From NCBI GenBank assembly GCA_003819755.1, contig RPQK01000404.1:1-6982 (forward strand): a stretch of 6,982 bases of DNA, in the 5' to 3' direction. This DNA is from Acidobacteriota bacterium (GTDB lineage: Bacteria; Acidobacteriota; UBA6911; RPQK01). A program made the translations under genes and the position numbers. Under the pieces are notes generated by a model that was not told where the DNA came from, did no database searches, and saw only the letters and a list, made by a program, of their open reading frames with translations. This document shows, in pieces, positions 6,275 through 6,982 of this stretch (positions within the stretch are counted from its first letter, which is position 1; each line of letters opens with the position of its first letter).

Positions 6275-6316
6275 TACGCCCGGCTGGATTCGAACCAGCG
6301 ACCTTCGGCTTCGGAG
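6275..6316 (-). tRNA. Partial tRNA-Arg(CCG), 3' half only
   Basis: On the minus strand, in order: anticodon loop CTCCGAA (6316-6310, anticodon CCG), the 3' side of the anticodon stem GCCGA (6309-6305), variable region AGGTC (6304-6300), T-arm GCTGG-TTCGAAT-CCAGC (6299-6283) with perfect pairing, then the 3' acceptor strand CGGGCGT (6282-6276) and discriminator A (6275). CCA is not encoded. The upstream half is absent: the bases before the loop (GTGTT) do not pair with GCCGA, and no ACGCCCG acceptor strand or D-arm follows. The homology stops exactly at the 5' edge of the anticodon loop, the usual crossover point of tyrosine integrases in tRNA genes. It is most likely an attachment-site remnant and cannot make a tRNA. 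Confidence 0.75.
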
Positions 6317-6426
6317 AACACAGCGCCAAAACCTGTAACCCCTTTACTTTCAACGAATCTTCCCTTTCCTTCACCTGGCGAGATCTTGGTTTAAGTTGGA
6401 TTAATTTGATTGATTTGGATTGGCGT

Positions 6427-6446
6427 GGGCACAATTCCGGGCACAA
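6427..6446. repeat. Short direct repeat beside tRNA fragment
   Basis: GGGCACAA occurs twice, at 6427-6434 and 6439-6446, twelve bases apart start to start. Short direct repeats near an attachment site can bind integrase arms or excisionase, but nothing else here shows that role. Chance is also possible. Confidence 0.3.
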
Positions 6447-6494
6447 CTTGAGGATACTGAGCGCCGGGTTGTTACGCCTCTGACCATCTCATCC

Positions 6495-6515
6495 TGCAAC
6501 TACATTCCAGTTGCA
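6495..6515 (+). promoter_or_regulatory. Operator-like inverted repeat before hicA
   Basis: TGCAACT and AGTTGCA form a perfect 7-bp inverted repeat with a 7-nt centre. Its right arm overlaps a possible -35 (TTGCAC, 6511-6516) that sits 17 bp from a possible -10 (CATATT, 6534-6539). HicB-type antitoxins usually bind inverted repeats that overlap the operon promoter, so this is a good operator candidate. Both promoter boxes are weak matches to consensus. Confidence 0.5.
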
Positions 6516-6545
6516 CTCTTTTTACTTCTAGAGCATATTGGACGC

Positions 6546-6806
6546 GTGAGCAAGCACGAGAAACTGGTCCGCCGGTTTTTGTCCAAACCGGCGGACTTCT
6601 CCTACAGCGAGCTGCGTACTCTGCTCGGCGGGTTTGGTTATGAAGAGATCGCAACCGGTCGCACTGCTGGCTCACGGGTAGCCTTTTTCAACCGTCAGAC
6701 GCTGCACGTGATCCGACTGCACAGGCCTCACCCGTCGAACGTACTGAAGCGATATCAATTGGATCTGGTTGAGGACGAATTGCGGAATCAGGGAGCAATA
6801 CCATGA
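6546..6806 (+). CDS. hicA: HicA-family mRNA interferase toxin
   Basis: An 86-residue HicA toxin, a small dsRBD-like RNase that degrades mRNA and is neutralised by HicB. The order MSKHEKLVRRFLSKPADFSY, then SELRTLLGGFGYEE, then GSRVAFFNRQTLHVIRLHRP, then HPSNVLKRYQLDLVEDELRN is that of the 'KHEK...LHEPHP' HicA subgroup, with the usual length. The GTG at 6546 begins exactly at this conserved MSKHEK start. There is no strong ribosome binding site. The possible -10 at 6534-6539 would give an almost leaderless transcript. Oddly for a HicA, the GSH position that carries the catalytic histidine in well-studied members reads GSR (residues 43-45 are GSR). Histidines H54, H59 and H62 remain. The stop overlaps the hicB start in ATGA. 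Confidence 0.88.
   Translation: MSKHEKLVRRFLSKPADFSYSELRTLLGGFGYEEIATGRTAGSRVAFFNRQTLHVIRLHRPHPSNVLKRYQLDLVEDELRNQGAIP
6567..6596 (+). repeat. Perfect 12-bp hairpin inside hicA
   Basis: GTCCGCCGGTTT (6567-6578), loop TTGTCC, AAACCGGCGGAC (6585-6596). It is a perfect inverted repeat covering codons 8-17 of hicA, close to the start codon. It could slow or fold the toxin mRNA, or it may simply reflect codon choice for VRRFLSKPAD. It has no T-run and is within a coding region, so a terminator role is unlikely. Confidence 0.6.
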
Positions 6807-6982
6807 AAGATACACTGCATTACAAGGACTTTATCGGATCGGTCCGTTTCAGCGAAGAAGACGGGGTGTTCTGCGGCAAGATTGAGGGAATAAACGATTT
6901 GGTGTCCTTTGAGGGACAGACAGTGGAGGAGATCAGGCAATCGTTCCGCGAGGCCGTAGACGATTACGTCGATCTGTGTGAA
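6803..6982 (+). CDS. hicB: HicB-family antitoxin (cut by window edge)
   Basis: The first 60 residues of a HicB antitoxin, open to the window end: MKDTLHYKDFIGSVRFSEED, then GVFCGKIEGINDLVSFEG, then QTVEEIRQSFREAVDDYVDL. This is the partly degraded RNase-H-like fold that binds HicA. The DNA-binding tail should follow outside the window; the remnant at 3249-3523 shows what it looks like (KPTHKSYKGSFNVRISPELH and so on). GGGAG at 6791-6795 is a good ribosome binding site, 7 nt before the ATG. The ATGA overlap with hicA implies coupled translation, with toxin first and antitoxin second as is normal for hicAB. Confidence 0.93.
   Translation, partial: MKDTLHYKDFIGSVRFSEEDGVFCGKIEGINDLVSFEGQTVEEIRQSFREAVDDYVDLCE

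Larger units (their letters stand above)
6132..6545. other. Non-coding stretch between vapBC and hicAB
   Basis: I find no gene here. It holds, left to right, the hairpin after vapC, a minus-strand partial tRNA, an AT-rich section with several GATT units (about 6391-6423), a pair of direct repeats, and the inverted repeat and promoter before hicA. Open frames across the tRNA piece (for example RPAGFEPATFGF on the + strand) are translations of tRNA sequence and are not proteins. Confidence 0.6.

Noticed and set aside
6253..6483. Short protein containing RPAGFEPATFGF
   Set aside because: This peptide is a translation across the partial tRNA and is a well-known kind of spurious ORF.
1..6982. CRISPR array, rRNA, riboswitch or phage structural gene cluster
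   Set aside because: No regularly spaced repeats with unique spacers, no rRNA-like sequence, no known riboswitch motif, and the tail-fibre-like gene is a solitary bacterial surface type with no other phage genes in view.

Overview
The window reads as a gene graveyard from a Gram-negative bacterium: broken surface-protein genes lie next to two intact-looking toxin-antitoxin (TA) modules. Three features point to Gram-negative: an IPTL-CTERM sorting signal, an outer-membrane beta-barrel tail, and CSLREA / choice-of-anchor-Q style beta-helix modules. This mix is common in Acidobacteriota and some Gammaproteobacteria. The sequence alone does not fix the phylum, and no housekeeping gene is present to help.

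Layout. Bases 1-238 hold nothing I recognise. From about 290 to 2095 (+) runs a tandem, two-module beta-helix surface protein. It lacks a credible N-terminus and is broken by an in-frame TGA (623-625) and by a frameshift near 1484. Between it and a convergent minus-strand fragment sits a large near-perfect palindrome (2294-2501; 58-bp arms with one mismatch). Bases 2624-3065 (-) carry a pre-propeller type surface domain joined out of frame to an IPTL-CTERM tail, so the middle of that protein is missing. Bases 3249-3523 (+) carry a decayed second copy of hicB. Bases 3458-5124 (-) carry a tail-fibre-like protein with four 17-residue NSFFG repeats. It has one frameshift near 4628, a missing N-terminus and a foreign C-terminus. 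Its N-terminal break at about 5111-5127 abuts the last ~50 residues of a beta-barrel protein on the + strand (5111-5269).

The right-hand third is different in quality. vapB-vapC (5488-6131) is intact, with a one-base stop/start overlap. After a 414-bp non-coding stretch comes hicA-hicB (6546-end), with a four-base ATGA overlap; hicB is cut only by the window edge. The non-coding stretch contains the 3' half of a tRNA-Arg(CCG) on the minus strand, broken exactly at the anticodon loop. That is the usual footprint of site-specific integration into a tRNA gene. No integrase is in view.

How it fits together: the TA modules are the only genes here that look functional. VapC and HicA are RNA-targeting toxins (tRNA or other structured RNA, and mRNA), and their partners VapB and HicB neutralise and autoregulate them. 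The surface-protein fragments are debris of large, repetitive, rearrangement-prone genes. The partial tRNA and the two hicB copies suggest the region has been a landing site for mobile DNA. I see no evidence of a wholly new biological system. The most unusual items are the long palindrome, the exact anticodon-loop tRNA break, and the contrast between intact TA genes and wrecked neighbours.
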